64,000 bases of DNA from Yunchengibacter salinarum (GCF_037658235.1 NZ_JBBJLN010000010.1:81422-145421), one strand, 5' to 3'; counted from the first letter of the stretch, positions 7,718 to 17,475 are shown. Translations and numbers: made by a program. Notes: a model not told the origin generated them from the sequence alone.

Positions 7718-9060
7718 GGCGTGCCCCCTTCAGCCGCGCCTTCACGCGCACCGGCCAGGCGCTCGCCCAGCGTATCGAACAGGGTGCGCGCGCGGGCCAG
7801 TTGCCGGGCCTGATCCAGCCAGGGCGCGGCGGGCTCGGCGGCGGCGCCATCCAACTTTTCAAGTTCGGCAATGGCCCCGGACAGGTCCTGACCGGCAAGC
7901 CGTCGCTCGGCGCGGGCCAGCAGGCCATCCACCCCCTCAGCCGCGGCATCGGTGCGACGCACCGTGAACAGGCCCTGAAGGAAGCTGCCCTCGGCCTTGT
8001 CGCGGGCGGCAATGACCGCCTGTGCCATATCGTCAAAGGACCGTTGCAGGCCGGTCAGGGTGGGCAGCCCCTCGGCCAGGGGCTCAAGGTCCGCCAATTG
8101 GTCCGCCAGCACACGGCGGTCCACCGGGTCGAGCCGGTCCAGCCCTTCCCGGAACTGCCGCAGCGGCTGAACGAAGGACAGCCCGGCCATGGCCCGGTCC
8201 TGCATCCGTGTCAGGGCCAGCATCATGCGCCCCCGCGGCGTGGCCTCCAGCGCACCGTTTTCCACCGCGCGCAACTTGTTTTCCAGTGTCTGAATGCGCT
8301 CTTTCAGGCGATCCGCTTCCGCCTTCACCACGCCAATGCTCTGATCCATTCGGGAAACGGCGGGGTTGTCCTCGCTTTGCAGGGCGGCGAGCCGGGCCAC
8401 ATCGTCCGACACTTGATCCAGCCGCTGGCGCAGCGCCTTGACCATGCTGGCGTCAAGGCTGCGGGCCACATCTTCCTGCCTGGTATCAGAGGATTGTTTC
8501 GGTTCCGTTTCTGATTTCGCCTCAAGCTCGGACAAAAGATTATCATGGGCGGCGAGCGTTTCCCCATGGCGGCTGACCCGCTGGTCCAGGCCGGTCAGCC
8601 GCTCCTGAATCGGGGCCAGGTCCACCGCCTCGGCGCTTTCCCCCTGCGGCGCGGGGCGGGGCGGGGCAAGGCCCAGCATGGCCAGCCCCTGCCGGGCATG
8701 GGGAGCCGCAAACAGGCCACCGGTAAAGGCCGCCAGAAGCGCCAGAAGCGCCCAGGGCAGCCGCGACCGGCGCGCCTTGCCGCCGCCGTGATCGGTGGGC
8801 GTGGCACGGGCTTCGGCGCGGGCACGGGAATCATCGCCCCCGGACTCGGCGCTGCCAGACTCGAAATCGGAGTCGGATTCGGCGATCACTTCCGCATCGA
8901 TGATCTCGTCCGGCGCCTGATCACGGGTGTCACCATCCCGCGGGCTGTCATCCGGCGCCTCATCCGCCGCCGGGCCGTGATCCGGGTCATGATCCGGCGT
9001 GTCCCCGTTCCCGGTATTCCGGGGCGGAGTCTCGCCATTCTCCGGCGTGTCAGCGGCCAT
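7714..9060 (-). CDS. Mic60/mitofilin-like inner membrane protein
   Basis: A 448-residue protein with a very acidic, Asp/Pro/Glu-rich N-terminus (about 1-75). A single membrane helix follows (about 100-120, PWALLALLAAFTGGLFAAP). After that comes a long coiled-coil region (about 150-260), and then a mitofilin-type helical C-terminus that includes ALTRMQDRAMAGLSFVQPLRQF. Alphaproteobacteria encode Mic60 homologues at this exact place between hemD and hemY. In that group they are linked to intracytoplasmic membrane shape and outer-membrane contact. The family call rests on architecture plus position. It lies 30 bases after hemD. Confidence 0.8.
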   Translation of the reverse strand: MAADTPENGETPPRNTGNGDTPDHDPDHGPAADEAPDDSPRDGDTRDQAPDEIIDAEVIAESDSDFESGSAESGGDDSRARAEARATPTDHGGGKARRSRLPWALLALLAAFTGGLFAAPHARQGLAMLGLAPPRPAPQGESAEAVDLAPIQERLTGLDQRVSRHGETLAAHDNLLSELEAKSETEPKQSSDTRQEDVARSLDASMVKALRQRLDQVSDDVARLAALQSEDNPAVSRMDQSIGVVKAEADRLKERIQTLENKLRAVENGALEATPRGRMMLALTRMQDRAMAGLSFVQPLRQFREGLDRLDPVDRRVLADQLADLEPLAEGLPTLTGLQRSFDDMAQAVIAARDKAEGSFLQGLFTVRRTDAAAEGVDGLLARAERRLAGQDLSGAIAELEKLDGAAAEPAAPWLDQARQLARARTLFDTLGERLAGAREGAAEGGTP

Positions 9061-9090
9061 GATTCCTCCTCGCCTCGGCGCCTGGCGCCA

Positions 9091-9789
9091 TTAGCCCAGC
9101 AGTTTGAACAAGGACAGCTCCGTGGGCAACACCGCGTGACGTATGCTGGCCCACGGCCCGATCAGATTGTCCGACACCCGCGCCGACATGGTGATGGCAT
9201 CAAGCTTCTTCAGCCACCAGGTCTTTTCCAGTTCGGACACCAGCTCCTCGAAGATGGTGGCAGCGCGGGCGGAATAGAACAACACCGCATCCACATCCCC
9301 CTGGTCCAGCGCCACGGTCACATCGGTAGGAAAGCCCTGCGCCGCGCGGGTACGATAGGTGACCAGCCGTTCCGCATCGATGCCCTGGTTCTGCAACACA
9401 CCGGCAATGTCATAGGCGGTATCCTCGCCGGACAGCCAGGTATATTGCCGCTTCACCTTGATGCCGCTTTCCGACAGCACGGGAATCAGGCCCTTGGCGG
9501 TGCCGGGGCCGACGCTCACATTGGTGAAGCCCAGCCGCTTGCACTCGTCCGCCGTGGCCTGCCCCACCGCATAGACCGGGCGGCCCTTTTGCGGAATCAT
9601 GGACAGGCCGTGCCGCGCCCCGTTCTTCGATGTCACGATCAGCGAACGGGTTTCTTCCGGCAGTTCGAAAGAGGCGGGCTGCACCTCCACCATGGGCGCG
9701 ATCAAGGCGTCACAGCCCCGCCGCTCCAGATCGGCGGCGGTGGTTTCCGCCTCGATCCGCGGGCGGGTGACAAGCACGGTCTGGGTCAT
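9091..9789 (-). CDS. hemD: Uroporphyrinogen-III synthase
   Basis: The 232-residue cytosolic enzyme closes hydroxymethylbilane to uroporphyrinogen III, with inversion of ring D. The sequence begins MTQTVLVTRPR, a usual HemD opening. It contains YAVGQATADECKRLGF and later LFYSARAATIF, the paired loops of this bilobed fold. Its ATG overlaps the hemC stop as ATGA, indicating coupling of the two successive haem steps. Length is near the usual 230-260 residues. Confidence 0.88.
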   Translation of the reverse strand: MTQTVLVTRPRIEAETTAADLERRGCDALIAPMVEVQPASFELPEETRSLIVTSKNGARHGLSMIPQKGRPVYAVGQATADECKRLGFTNVSVGPGTAKGLIPVLSESGIKVKRQYTWLSGEDTAYDIAGVLQNQGIDAERLVTYRTRAAQGFPTDVTVALDQGDVDAVLFYSARAATIFEELVSELEKTWWLKKLDAITMSARVSDNLIGPWASIRHAVLPTELSLFKLLG

Positions 9790-10754
9790 GCGAACTGAGC
9801 CTCCACCTCGTCAAACAGTTTGCGGAAGAAATCCTCCCCCGCACGGGCCCGGATCGCGGTGCCCATCTCGTGGCCGAGCGCACGGGCCTCGGCGATCGGA
9901 TCGGGGCCCAGATCGATGCTGCGCCTGTCTTCAAAGGCGCAGTTTCCATCAATCGACAACAGGGCGCCCACAAGCGTGAACCGGTCCCCGTCCCGCCAGG
10001 CATGGGCCGCGATGGGTGTGCGGCACGATCCGTCCAGCGCGGCCAGAAAGGCCCGTTCGGCGCTGGCCTGAAGCGCGGTTTCACCGTCGTGCAACGGCGC
10101 CAGCCGGGCGTTCAGCGCCTCCTCTCCCGCGCGCACTTCCAGCGCCAGCGCACCTTGCGCCGGGGCGGGCACGAAGCGGTCCACGGGTAGAATTTCGCTC
10201 GCTACATGGGCCATGTCCAGCCGTTTCAATCCGCTGAGCGCAAGGAAGGTGGCATCCGCTTCCCCCTTTTTCAGCTTGTCCAGCCGGGTCTGCACGCTGC
10301 CGCGAAAGGTGACCACCTTCAGGTCCGGGCGCAGGCGCCGGGCCATGGCCCCACGGCGGAGCGATGCCGTCCCCACTACCGCGCCGCGAGGCAGGGCATC
10401 AAAGGTGCAGCCGGCGCGCGAGATCAACACATCGCGCGGGTCTTCACGCGGCAGAAAGGTGGTCAACGCCAGCCCGTCCGGCAGGCTGGTGGGCACGTCC
10501 TTGCCGGAATGGACGGCGAAATCGATGTCCCCCGCCATCAGCGCGGCCTCGATTTCCTTGGTGAACAGCCCCTTGCCGCCCGCCGCCATCAGGTGCCGGT
10601 CCAGAATGCGATCCCCGGTGGTCTTGATCGGCTTGATGATCAGATCATCGGGAGACAGGTCGTCATGGACGGCCAGCAGCCGTGCTTTCACCTCTTCCGC
10701 CTGTTTCAGCGCCAGCGGACTGGCCCGCGTTCCGATGGTGATGGCATGTTGCAC
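9786..10754 (-). CDS. hemC: Porphobilinogen deaminase (hydroxymethylbilane synthase)
   Basis: A 322-residue enzyme that joins four porphobilinogens into hydroxymethylbilane. Family motifs are clear: ITIGTRASPLALKQ at the N-terminus, the HSGKDVPTSLPDGL substrate loop, and LDGSCRTPIAAHAW with C244, the attachment site of the dipyrromethane cofactor. The GTG start at 10754 is chosen because GGGGGAA lies just before it and the frame then begins at the family start MQHAITIGTR. Longer in-frame starts would run into the divergent tsaD region. It heads the minus-strand haem operon. Confidence 0.95.
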   Translation of the reverse strand: MQHAITIGTRASPLALKQAEEVKARLLAVHDDLSPDDLIIKPIKTTGDRILDRHLMAAGGKGLFTKEIEAALMAGDIDFAVHSGKDVPTSLPDGLALTTFLPREDPRDVLISRAGCTFDALPRGAVVGTASLRRGAMARRLRPDLKVVTFRGSVQTRLDKLKKGEADATFLALSGLKRLDMAHVASEILPVDRFVPAPAQGALALEVRAGEEALNARLAPLHDGETALQASAERAFLAALDGSCRTPIAAHAWRDGDRFTLVGALLSIDGNCAFEDRRSIDLGPDPIAEARALGHEMGTAIRARAGEDFFRKLFDEVEAQFA

Positions 10755-10905
10755 GGCGTTCCCCCCGAATGATAAATGGAGCATGACCCCGCGGGGTCGG
10801 CTCCCCCGCTTATAGACGGGAATCGGCGCCGAACCCAACCCCCTTTGGGGCCGTACCGTCATACCGCAGTCGGGCGCGCCGCGCCCGCCGACCAGGAAAA
10901 CGCAT

Positions 10906-12027
10906 ATGCCCACCACCGCCAGACCGGCTATCACCGAGCCGCTGATCCTCGGCATCGAGACAAGCTGCGACGAAACCGCCGTGGCACTGGTGGACGGCGC
11001 GGGCCGGATACACGGCCACGAGGTATTGAGCCAACTGGACGCCCACCGGGATTTCGGCGGCGTGGTGCCGGAAATCGCCGCCCGCCAGCATATCAGCCAT
11101 CTGGACCATCTGATCGCCCGCGTGCTGGACGAGGCGGGCATCACAACAAATGCGCTGACCGCCATTGCCGCCACCACCGGGCCGGGCCTGATCGGCGGGC
11201 TGATGGTGGGCGTGATGACCGCCAAGGCCATGGCTCGCGCGGCGGGCAAGCCCTTTCTGGCCATCAACCATCTGGAAGGCCATGCCCTGACCGCCCGGCT
11301 GACGGAAGACGTGCCCTTTCCCTATCTGCTGCTGCTGGTCAGCGGCGGACACTGCCAGATTCTGGACGTGGCGGACGTGGGCCGCTATCGCCGCCTTGGC
11401 AGCACGGTGGACGACGCCGCCGGGGAAGCATTCGACAAAACGGCCAAGCTGCTCGGCCTTGGCCACCCCGGTGGCCCGGCAGTGGAACGGGCCGCCCGCC
11501 AAGGCGACCCGAACCGCTTTGCCCTGCCCCGCCCCATGACCGGCAAACCGCACTGCAATTTTTCCTTTTCCGGCCTGAAAACCGCCGTGCGGCGGGCGGC
11601 GGAGACCTGCGTGGCCGAGCGCGGCGCCCTTTACAGCGATGACCGCGCCGATCTGTGCGCCGCCTTTCAGCAGGCGCTTGGCGCCTGTCTGGAAGACCGG
11701 CTGAACCGGGCCGCCGCCCTGTTCCTGGCCGCGCACGGCACGCCGCCGCCCGGTGGCCACCGGTTCGTGCTGGCGGGGGGCGTGGCGGCCAATGCGGCCC
11801 TGCGCGCGCGGCTGGAAACGGCCATGGCCGCCCACGGCTTCCGCTTTCACGCGCCGCCCATGGACCTGTGCACCGACAATGGCGCCATGATCGCCTGGGC
11901 CGGGGTGGAACGCTGGCGCGCCTTCGGGCCGCTGGATGAAAGCCATGTGCTGCCGCGCGCACGCTGGCCACTGGACAGCGAAGCCGCGCCTGTGGTGGGC
12001 TCCGGTCGCAAGGGGGCCAAGGCGTGA
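10906..12027 (+). CDS. tsaD: tRNA N6-adenosine threonylcarbamoyltransferase TsaD
   Basis: This 373-residue protein is the catalytic subunit that moves the threonylcarbamoyl group to A37 of ANN-decoding tRNAs. It shows [16 protein letters not shown] at the N-terminus and [16 protein letters not shown], the metal-binding His region. [34 protein letters not shown] and the C-terminal [12 protein letters not shown] are further family blocks. It is divergent from hemC across 151 bases that must hold both promoters. Its partner tsaE lies elsewhere in this window (60611-61084). Confidence 0.97.
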   Translation: MPTTARPAITEPLILGIETSCDETAVALVDGAGRIHGHEVLSQLDAHRDFGGVVPEIAARQHISHLDHLIARVLDEAGITTNALTAIAATTGPGLIGGLMVGVMTAKAMARAAGKPFLAINHLEGHALTARLTEDVPFPYLLLLVSGGHCQILDVADVGRYRRLGSTVDDAAGEAFDKTAKLLGLGHPGGPAVERAARQGDPNRFALPRPMTGKPHCNFSFSGLKTAVRRAAETCVAERGALYSDDRADLCAAFQQALGACLEDRLNRAAALFLAAHGTPPPGGHRFVLAGGVAANAALRARLETAMAAHGFRFHAPPMDLCTDNGAMIAWAGVERWRAFGPLDESHVLPRARWPLDSEAAPVVGSGRKGAKA

Positions 12028-12126
12028 GGGGGCATGGATGGGTGCCCCGGAACAGTTTCCCTTGTGATGAGCAACAGGACAGGTAAGCTTGGGAACCACC
12101 TATTGATTTGACGCATCGGGGAATGA

Positions 12127-13158
12127 GTGAGCATCACCGGAACACATAGCGACGAACAGGCTGACACCGGCCTTCTGGGGGTTGTAGGCGGCGGCGCCTG
12201 GGGCACGGCACTGGCTACCGCGGCGGCCCGTATCGGCACGCCGACCCGCCTGTGGGCGCGGGAAGCGGAAGTGGTGAGCGCCGTCATTGACCGGCATGAA
12301 AACACCCTCTTCCTGCCCGGCTGCCCGCTGGACCCGCGCCTGAAAGCCACCGACAGCCTTGCAGATATGGCGGATTGCGCAGCCGTGCTGCTGGTAACCC
12401 CGGCGCAATATCTGCGCCCCACGCTGGACGCGCTGAAACCCCATCTTCAACCCGGCACGCCGCTTGTCATCTGCGCCAAGGGGATCGAGGTGGCCAGCGG
12501 CAAGCTGCTGTCCGATGTGGTAACGGAAACCGCGCCGGGTCATCCGGTGCTGGTGCTGTCCGGCCCCACCTTTGCGGGGGAAGCCGCCCGTGGCCTGCCC
12601 TGCGCGCTGACGCTGGCCACCACGGATCAGGCGGCGGGGGCGCGGCTGATGGCCATGCTGGGCCAGCCCACTTTCCGGCTGTATCTGTCGAACGACATCA
12701 TCGGCGCCCAGATCGGCGGCGCCATAAAGAATGTGCTGGCCATCGCCACCGGCATGGTGGCCGGGCTGGGGCTTGGGGAAAATGCGCGCGCCGCCACCAT
12801 CACACGCGGCCTGGCGGAAATCATGCGCTTCGGCGCGCTGTTCGGCGCCCGGCAGGAAACCCTGATGGGCCTGTCCGGGCTGGGCGATCTGATCCTGACC
12901 TGCTCCAGCACCCAGTCCCGCAACATGTCATTGGGCAAGGCGCTGGGCGAAGGGCACAGCCTGGAAAGCCTGATGGCCGGGCGCACATCCGTGGCGGAGG
13001 GGGCCCACACGGTGGAGATCGTCCACCGCATCGCCACCGAAAAAGGCGTGGACATGCCGATCACGGAGGCGGTGCACGCCATACTGCGCGAGCACGCGGA
13101 TGTGCGCGAAACCCTGAGCGCGCTACTGGCGCGGCCGTTCCGCAGCGAAACCGCCTGA
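12127..13158 (+). CDS. gpsA: Glycerol-3-phosphate dehydrogenase [NAD(P)+]
   Basis: A 343-residue cytosolic enzyme reducing dihydroxyacetone phosphate to sn-glycerol-3-phosphate for phospholipid synthesis. The dinucleotide loop is GVVGGGAWGTALA near residue 18-30. The sequence continues with LSGPTFAGEAARGLP, the catalytic-lysine segment GGAIKNVLAIATGM and GLSGLGDLILTCSS. The start is GTG at 12127 with GGGGAA upstream; the nearby ATG at 12123 is in another frame. It follows tsaD by 99 bases, and tsaD-gpsA-yciI is a common alphaproteobacterial order. Confidence 0.95.
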   Translation: MSITGTHSDEQADTGLLGVVGGGAWGTALATAAARIGTPTRLWAREAEVVSAVIDRHENTLFLPGCPLDPRLKATDSLADMADCAAVLLVTPAQYLRPTLDALKPHLQPGTPLVICAKGIEVASGKLLSDVVTETAPGHPVLVLSGPTFAGEAARGLPCALTLATTDQAAGARLMAMLGQPTFRLYLSNDIIGAQIGGAIKNVLAIATGMVAGLGLGENARAATITRGLAEIMRFGALFGARQETLMGLSGLGDLILTCSSTQSRNMSLGKALGEGHSLESLMAGRTSVAEGAHTVEIVHRIATEKGVDMPITEAVHAILREHADVRETLSALLARPFRSETA

Positions 13159-13195
13159 CGCCCGACAGTCGGCGCCCGGTGGAGAAAGGAAAACC

Positions 13196-13492
13196 ATGCT
13201 GTTCATGATTTTGTGCCATGACGGGCCGGACGGGGCAGACCTTAGACAGACCCACCGCCCTGCCCATCTGGATTATATCAAATCCGCCGGGGACCGGGTG
13301 AAGGTGGCCGGGCCGATCCTGTCCGACGATGCGGAGCCCCACCCCGTGGGCAGCATGATCCTGATCGATGCGGGCAGCCTGACCGCGGCCCATCTGTTTG
13401 CCGAGAACGACCCCTATCGCACCGCCGGGGTCTTTGAGCGGGTCGAGGTGTGGCCGTGGAAACCGGTGATCGGCGGCTGGCTGAACGGCTGA
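13196..13492 (+). CDS. YciI-family protein
   Basis: A 98-residue protein of the YciI-like ferredoxin-type fold. The family His/Asp region appears as THRPAHLDYI, followed by GRxxxGPIL-like VKVAGPILSD and a C-terminal F-xVEVWPW segment. The biochemical role of this family is poorly defined; some members have weak hydrolase or dehalogenase-like activity. AGAAAGGAAA lies before the ATG. It follows gpsA by 37 bases and is followed after 3 bases by the Rieske gene, so a gpsA-yciI-Rieske operon is likely. Confidence 0.85.
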   Translation: MLFMILCHDGPDGADLRQTHRPAHLDYIKSAGDRVKVAGPILSDDAEPHPVGSMILIDAGSLTAAHLFAENDPYRTAGVFERVEVWPWKPVIGGWLNG

Positions 13493-13495
13493 TCC

Positions 13496-13891
13496 GTGCG
13501 CCGCACGCGCCCCGCATCGCCGCCGCTGCATCTGGCCGATGTGCCAGGCGGGCCGCCACCGGGCACCCTGTTGTGCCATCTGTCGGACCTGCCGGACCAT
13601 GGCGGTCGCGCGCTCGCATTCCGGGACCATGGCGGCGCCGAATTGCGCCTGCTGGTGCAAAGGCTGAACGGCACCATCCGGGTGTTTGAAAACCGCTGCC
13701 CCCATGTGGGCACGCCGCTCAATCTGTTCGGGGAAAGATTTCTGAACAGCGACGGCACCGCCCTGATATGCCGCACCCACGGCGCCCTGTTCGATCCGCT
13801 GTCGGGCCGCTGCGTTCAGGGGCCGTGCAAGGGCGATTTCCTGCGGGAAGTGGCGGTGACGGAACGGAACGGCGCCCTTTACAGCCGTTGA
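13496..13891 (+). CDS. Rieske [2Fe-2S] domain protein
   Basis: A 131-residue soluble Rieske ferredoxin-like protein. The cluster ligands are C68 and H70 in CPHVGTPLN and C92 and H95 in CRTHGALFDP. The second box is followed by GRCVQGPC, as in stand-alone Rieske proteins. There is no signal peptide or membrane anchor, so it is probably a cytosolic electron carrier. The start is GTG at 13496, right after the yciI stop, with a weak ribosome site, suggesting coupling. Its redox partner cannot be inferred. Confidence 0.87.
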   Translation: MRRTRPASPPLHLADVPGGPPPGTLLCHLSDLPDHGGRALAFRDHGGAELRLLVQRLNGTIRVFENRCPHVGTPLNLFGERFLNSDGTALICRTHGALFDPLSGRCVQGPCKGDFLREVAVTERNGALYSR

Positions 13892-13919
13892 CCCTTCTGA
13901 CGAAAAGAGAAGACAGCAC

Positions 13920-13949
13920 GAAAAAGGGCCGGAGAACGCCCCCGGCCCC
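13920..13949 (-). terminator. Rho-independent terminator for the GIN-domain gene
   Basis: A perfect 7-bp stem GGGCCGG (13926-13932) / CCGGCCC (13942-13948). On the minus strand it is followed directly by five T residues (plus strand A 13921-13925). It lies 24 bases past the stop of the minus-strand gene at 13973. Confidence 0.8.
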
Positions 13950-13972
13950 GGCATTCATTCCAGGGGCGCGCC

Positions 13973-14737
13973 CTATTTGATGTGCACCTTGCCCAAAAAG
14001 CCGGAATTTTCCTGCACCTGACCGGGCTTGCCGTAAACGGTGATTTCCCCGACGCCGTTCACATTGGCCGTCACCGAACGGGTGGCGTGAATCTCGGCCT
14101 CGCCCGCGCCATTGATGGTGGCGCTCACTTCCGCGCAGATCAGGTCTTCCGCATCCACGTCACCGGCGCCATTTATGGTCATGGAAAACGCATCGCATGT
14201 GCCTTGCAGCGACACATCACCCGCGCCATTAATGGACAGGTTGACCGGCCCGCCCTTGATATCGCTGATGGTGGCATCCGCCGCGCCCATTACGGACAGC
14301 CCCTCAAAGACGGGCATACCGATCGTCAGATCCAGGTCGGCACCATCCCAGTTGATGCGGCGGCCTTCGCCCTTTTCCGTGATGTCGATGATCAGCACCC
14401 CGTCCTCCACAGTGGTGAAGACACGCTCCAGATAGGCTTTGTCCGTGGTCAGTTCCACGGACTGGCTGGCATCCGCATCCACGGTCAGGTCCGCGGCGCC
14501 GCGCACCTCGATCTTGTTGAAGGCCGGCACATCGCGGGTGACGGTGACCGACTCGCCGCTGGCATTGACGCCGTGCGCCGCCAACCCGCCGGGGCCATCC
14601 GACGTGCCCGGCAGGGTCATACGCACGATGGGGTCACCGTCCAGAAGAGTGCTGGCAACGGCACCGCCGCCGATCAGAAGGGTAAGGCCCCCCACCAGCG
14701 CAAGCCGGCGACGGGCATAACTGTTCGCATGTTTCAT
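13973..14737 (-). CDS. Exported GIN-domain (DUF2807) protein
   Basis: About 254 residues with an N-terminal hydrophobic signal or anchor (RRLALVGGLTLLIGGGAVAS). A GIN/DUF2807 beta-helix follows, with regular strands around repeated turns: RGAADLTV, MGAADATI, INGAGDVSL, INGAGDVDA, INGAGEAEI and VNGVGEITV. Such proteins are exported and of unknown function, often seen as putative auto-transporter adhesin heads. The ATG at 14737 is chosen because GAGG sits 5 bases before it; two other ATGs lie just upstream (14740, 14755). It has its own terminator downstream. Confidence 0.8.
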   Translation of the reverse strand: MKHANSYARRRLALVGGLTLLIGGGAVASTLLDGDPIVRMTLPGTSDGPGGLAAHGVNASGESVTVTRDVPAFNKIEVRGAADLTVDADASQSVELTTDKAYLERVFTTVEDGVLIIDITEKGEGRRINWDGADLDLTIGMPVFEGLSVMGAADATISDIKGGPVNLSINGAGDVSLQGTCDAFSMTINGAGDVDAEDLICAEVSATINGAGEAEIHATRSVTANVNGVGEITVYGKPGQVQENSGFLGKVHIK

Positions 14738-14988
14738 CATATCCTCGCATGTCATGTTGGCCCCATCAGGGGCGGGCTGTCGTGAACGGGCCTGTTTCTG
14801 GCCTTCTTGTTGCGGATTTTTATTGTCAGCCGAGCGCCGATCCGATGCGCGCCGACCTATTATCCCGAAATGATACCTGTCTCCCCACGGGCGTCAAGAT
14901 GGCATGGAAGGGCCCGGTCGGGGCTCTTGTCAAAGCCCCGGCCAGGGGGCACACTCGATCCGTCCCGGATCGCCAGCCAGGAGTGTTC

Positions 14989-15345
14989 ATGAGCGGATCG
15001 CGGCCCATTCCCCTCGACACTGCCGCATATGACCGGCAAAGCCGCTTCGTGGTGTTCACCAGGGCTGAGCTGATGGACATTCTCAATGTGTATGGGCGCA
15101 TGGTGGCGGCGGGCCAGTGGCGGGATTATGCCATCGACCATGGCCGTGACTCCGCCCAGTTCGCCATTTTCCAGCGTGCCAGTGAACGCCCGCTTTACCG
15201 GATCGTCAAGGAACCCGCCCTGCGCAACCGCCAGGGTCAGTGGCGCCTTGTGGGGCAGGCGGGGCAGATATTGGCGCGGGGCCACCGGCTGCCCGGCCTG
15301 TTGCAGCGGCTCACTGCCCGCCACCTGAAGGTGATCGACCACTGA
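14989..15345 (+). CDS. DUF2794 domain protein
   Basis: A 118-residue alphaproteobacterial protein of unknown function. Family features are VFTRAELMDILNVYGRMVA, GQWRDYAIDH and LYRIVKEPALRNRQGQW. The ATG at 14989 has CCAGGAG 5 bases upstream. The open frame runs further back to 14749, but that part reads as noncoding. It is cytosolic by sequence, with no signal or membrane segment. The queD gene follows 143 bases later on the same strand. Confidence 0.88.
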   Translation: MSGSRPIPLDTAAYDRQSRFVVFTRAELMDILNVYGRMVAAGQWRDYAIDHGRDSAQFAIFQRASERPLYRIVKEPALRNRQGQWRLVGQAGQILARGHRLPGLLQRLTARHLKVIDH

Positions 15346-15488
15346 GCCAGCCGGAACCCGGCAGGGGCCGAGAACGGGCCACACCACCGGGCACTGTCAT
15401 CGCAAGCACTGGACGGCGGACGGGTGAGACGCTATCACCCCCGCATGTGGGGCCGCGCATGGATGGCCCGCGCTTGAGGAGGTGTGCC

Positions 15489-16031
15489 ATGTCGGACTTC
15501 ACGGTGATGCGCCGTATCGGGATCGATGCCGGTCACCGCCTGGCGGATCACGGCTCCAAATGTCGCCACCTGCACGGCCACCGCTATGAGGTGGAGGCGG
15601 TCTGCCGCGCCCGCGAGGTCACGGATGCCGGGGAGCAATCCGGCATGGTGATCGATTTCGGATTCCTGAAAGAGGAAATGATGCGCCTGATCGACGCCCC
15701 GTGCGATCACGGCCTGATCCTGAGCGTGGACGATGCGGCCATGCTGCGCCTGTTCGCCCCCGCCGATCAGCCCTTTGATGCCTGGCACGCCCCGTTGACC
15801 GAGGATGTGGCCCGCCATGGCTACCGCGAAGTTGCGGGGGCGGCCCTTGGGCAGAAGCTGTATCTGGTGGCGGCACCGCCCACGGCGGAATGTCTGGCCC
15901 GGCACTGGTTCAACCGTCTGGCACCGGCGGTTGCCGCGCGTTCGGACGGGCGGGCGCGCCTGACATCCGTTCGGGTGTGGGAAACGCCCAACTGCTTCGC
16001 CGTTTACGAGCAGCCCGCCGACGCATCATGA
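15489..16031 (+). CDS. queD: 6-carboxy-5,6,7,8-tetrahydropterin synthase
   Basis: A 180-residue QueD/PTPS-family enzyme making 6-carboxytetrahydropterin, the second step to queuosine and other 7-deazaguanines. The zinc ligands and catalytic Cys appear as DAGHRL and CRHLHGHRYEV (the CxxxHGH signature of QueD). GMVIDFGFLK and a late VRVWETPNCFAVY with the binding Glu also fit. GAGGAGG before the ATG fixes the start. QueC and QueE are not in the window. The CxxxHGH motif separates it from eukaryotic-type PTPS. Confidence 0.92.
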   Translation: MSDFTVMRRIGIDAGHRLADHGSKCRHLHGHRYEVEAVCRAREVTDAGEQSGMVIDFGFLKEEMMRLIDAPCDHGLILSVDDAAMLRLFAPADQPFDAWHAPLTEDVARHGYREVAGAALGQKLYLVAAPPTAECLARHWFNRLAPAVAARSDGRARLTSVRVWETPNCFAVYEQPADAS

Positions 16032-16155
16032 CCCCGTCCGTCCATTCCGATCACGGCTGATCACACTGTGGGGAAGGCCCTTCCCCGCACAGGTCACAGC
16101 GCCTATTGCTGATAAACCAGACCGCAAAACAATCTCTTGCACGGAGCCATGATAA

Positions 16156-17475
16156 ATGGAGCGTCTCGCCAGTCAGTTCACCGTTGCCCAACGCATTCTG
16201 ATCCTGACCATCGCGCCCATTGCGGGGCTGGGGCTGGTCTTTGCGGTAACACTGATTTTCGGTGGCAGCACCACCGGCTTTTGGACCACGCTGGGCCTGA
16301 TCATCATCGGCGCGGGGCTGATGCTGGCGTTGGGGCTGATGGTCCGCAACACGGTGGTGACACCCCTGACCCGGCTGACCGATGCGGTCTGCACCATTGC
16401 CAAGGGCGAACTGGACACCCACGTGCCCCGGCAGGATGGTGATGATGAACTGAGCCATCTGGCCATGGCGGTGGAATATCTGCGCCAGAACGCCCTGGAG
16501 CGGCGCCACCTTGAGGAACAATCCCAGCAGGAGCAGGAAGACCGCGCCGCCCGCGAGCAGGCCCGGCTGGAAGAACGCCGCCGGGAAGAGGCCGAAGCCC
16601 GCGAACGGGAGCAGCGCCAGCAGGCCCAGGCCCGCGAGGAACGCCTCGCCCTGGCGGACAATATGGAACAGACCGTGATGGGGCTGGTGGGCGATGTGAA
16701 AAGCGCCGCTCGCGACCTGGATGAAGCCGCCAACAGCCTGTCCCACACGGCGGGCGATACCCGCGAGCAGGTGCAGTCCGTCCGGCAGGCGGCGGCCAAT
16801 GCACAGGACAGCGCCGAGAGCGTGGCCAGCGCGGCGGAGCAGCTTGCGGCATCGATCCGCGAAATATCCCAACAGGCCAGCCGCACCGGCAAAACGGCGG
16901 AAGACGCCAGCAGCCGATCCGACACCGCCACCAGCCGAATCGACGAACTGAACGGAATCGCGGATTCCATCGGCGATGTGGTCCAACTGATCAGCGATAT
17001 CGCGGACCAGACCAACCTTCTGGCGCTGAACGCCACCATCGAGGCAGCCCGCGCGGGCGACGCGGGCAAGGGCTTCGCCGTGGTGGCCAGCGAGGTGAAA
17101 AACCTGGCCGATCAGACCGCTAAGGCCACGGACAAGGTGGACGGCCAGATCCAGCGGATGCAGGGCGCCACCCGCCATGCGGTGGATGGGGTGCGCGATG
17201 TTCAGGCCGCCATCCGCTCCATGAACGAAACCGCCATGGCCATCACCGCCGCGGTGGAACAGCAGGACAGCGCCACATCGGAAATCGCCGAGAGCGTGGC
17301 GCGGGTATCGGATGCCACCAATGGCGTGACCCGGCAGATGGACGCGCTGATGGAAGGGGCCGGGGAAACGGCAAGTGCCTCCAAACAGGTTTCCGGCACG
17401 GCCATGGACCTGAACAAGCAGGCGGGCAGCCTGGATTCGGCCATACAAGATTTTCTGGATCGTGTCCGGCAATAG
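16156..17475 (+). CDS. Methyl-accepting chemotaxis protein without periplasmic sensor domain
   Basis: A 439-residue chemoreceptor. Two membrane helices (about 12-35 and 42-62) are joined by only a few residues, so there is no periplasmic ligand-binding domain. A HAMP domain (about 63-115) comes next, followed by a highly charged Glu/Arg/Gln helix (about 118-165) and the signalling domain. The tip is [21 protein letters not shown], and the methylation helices flank it. It probably senses a cytoplasmic, membrane or redox cue, or works through partners. The next gene starts inside its last codons. Confidence 0.92.
   Translation: MERLASQFTVAQRILILTIAPIAGLGLVFAVTLIFGGSTTGFWTTLGLIIIGAGLMLALGLMVRNTVVTPLTRLTDAVCTIAKGELDTHVPRQDGDDELSHLAMAVEYLRQNALERRHLEEQSQQEQEDRAAREQARLEERRREEAEAREREQRQQAQAREERLALADNMEQTVMGLVGDVKSAARDLDEAANSLSHTAGDTREQVQSVRQAAANAQDSAESVASAAEQLAASIREISQQASRTGKTAEDASSRSDTATSRIDELNGIADSIGDVVQLISDIADQTNLLALNATIEAARAGDAGKGFAVVASEVKNLADQTAKATDKVDGQIQRMQGATRHAVDGVRDVQAAIRSMNETAMAITAAVEQQDSATSEIAESVARVSDATNGVTRQMDALMEGAGETASASKQVSGTAMDLNKQAGSLDSAIQDFLDRVRQ

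Noticed and set aside
10755..11267. Extending hemC upstream by about 170 residues
   Set aside because: The extension overlaps the divergent tsaD start and lacks similarity. The GTG at 10754 has a good ribosome site and matches the family N-terminus.
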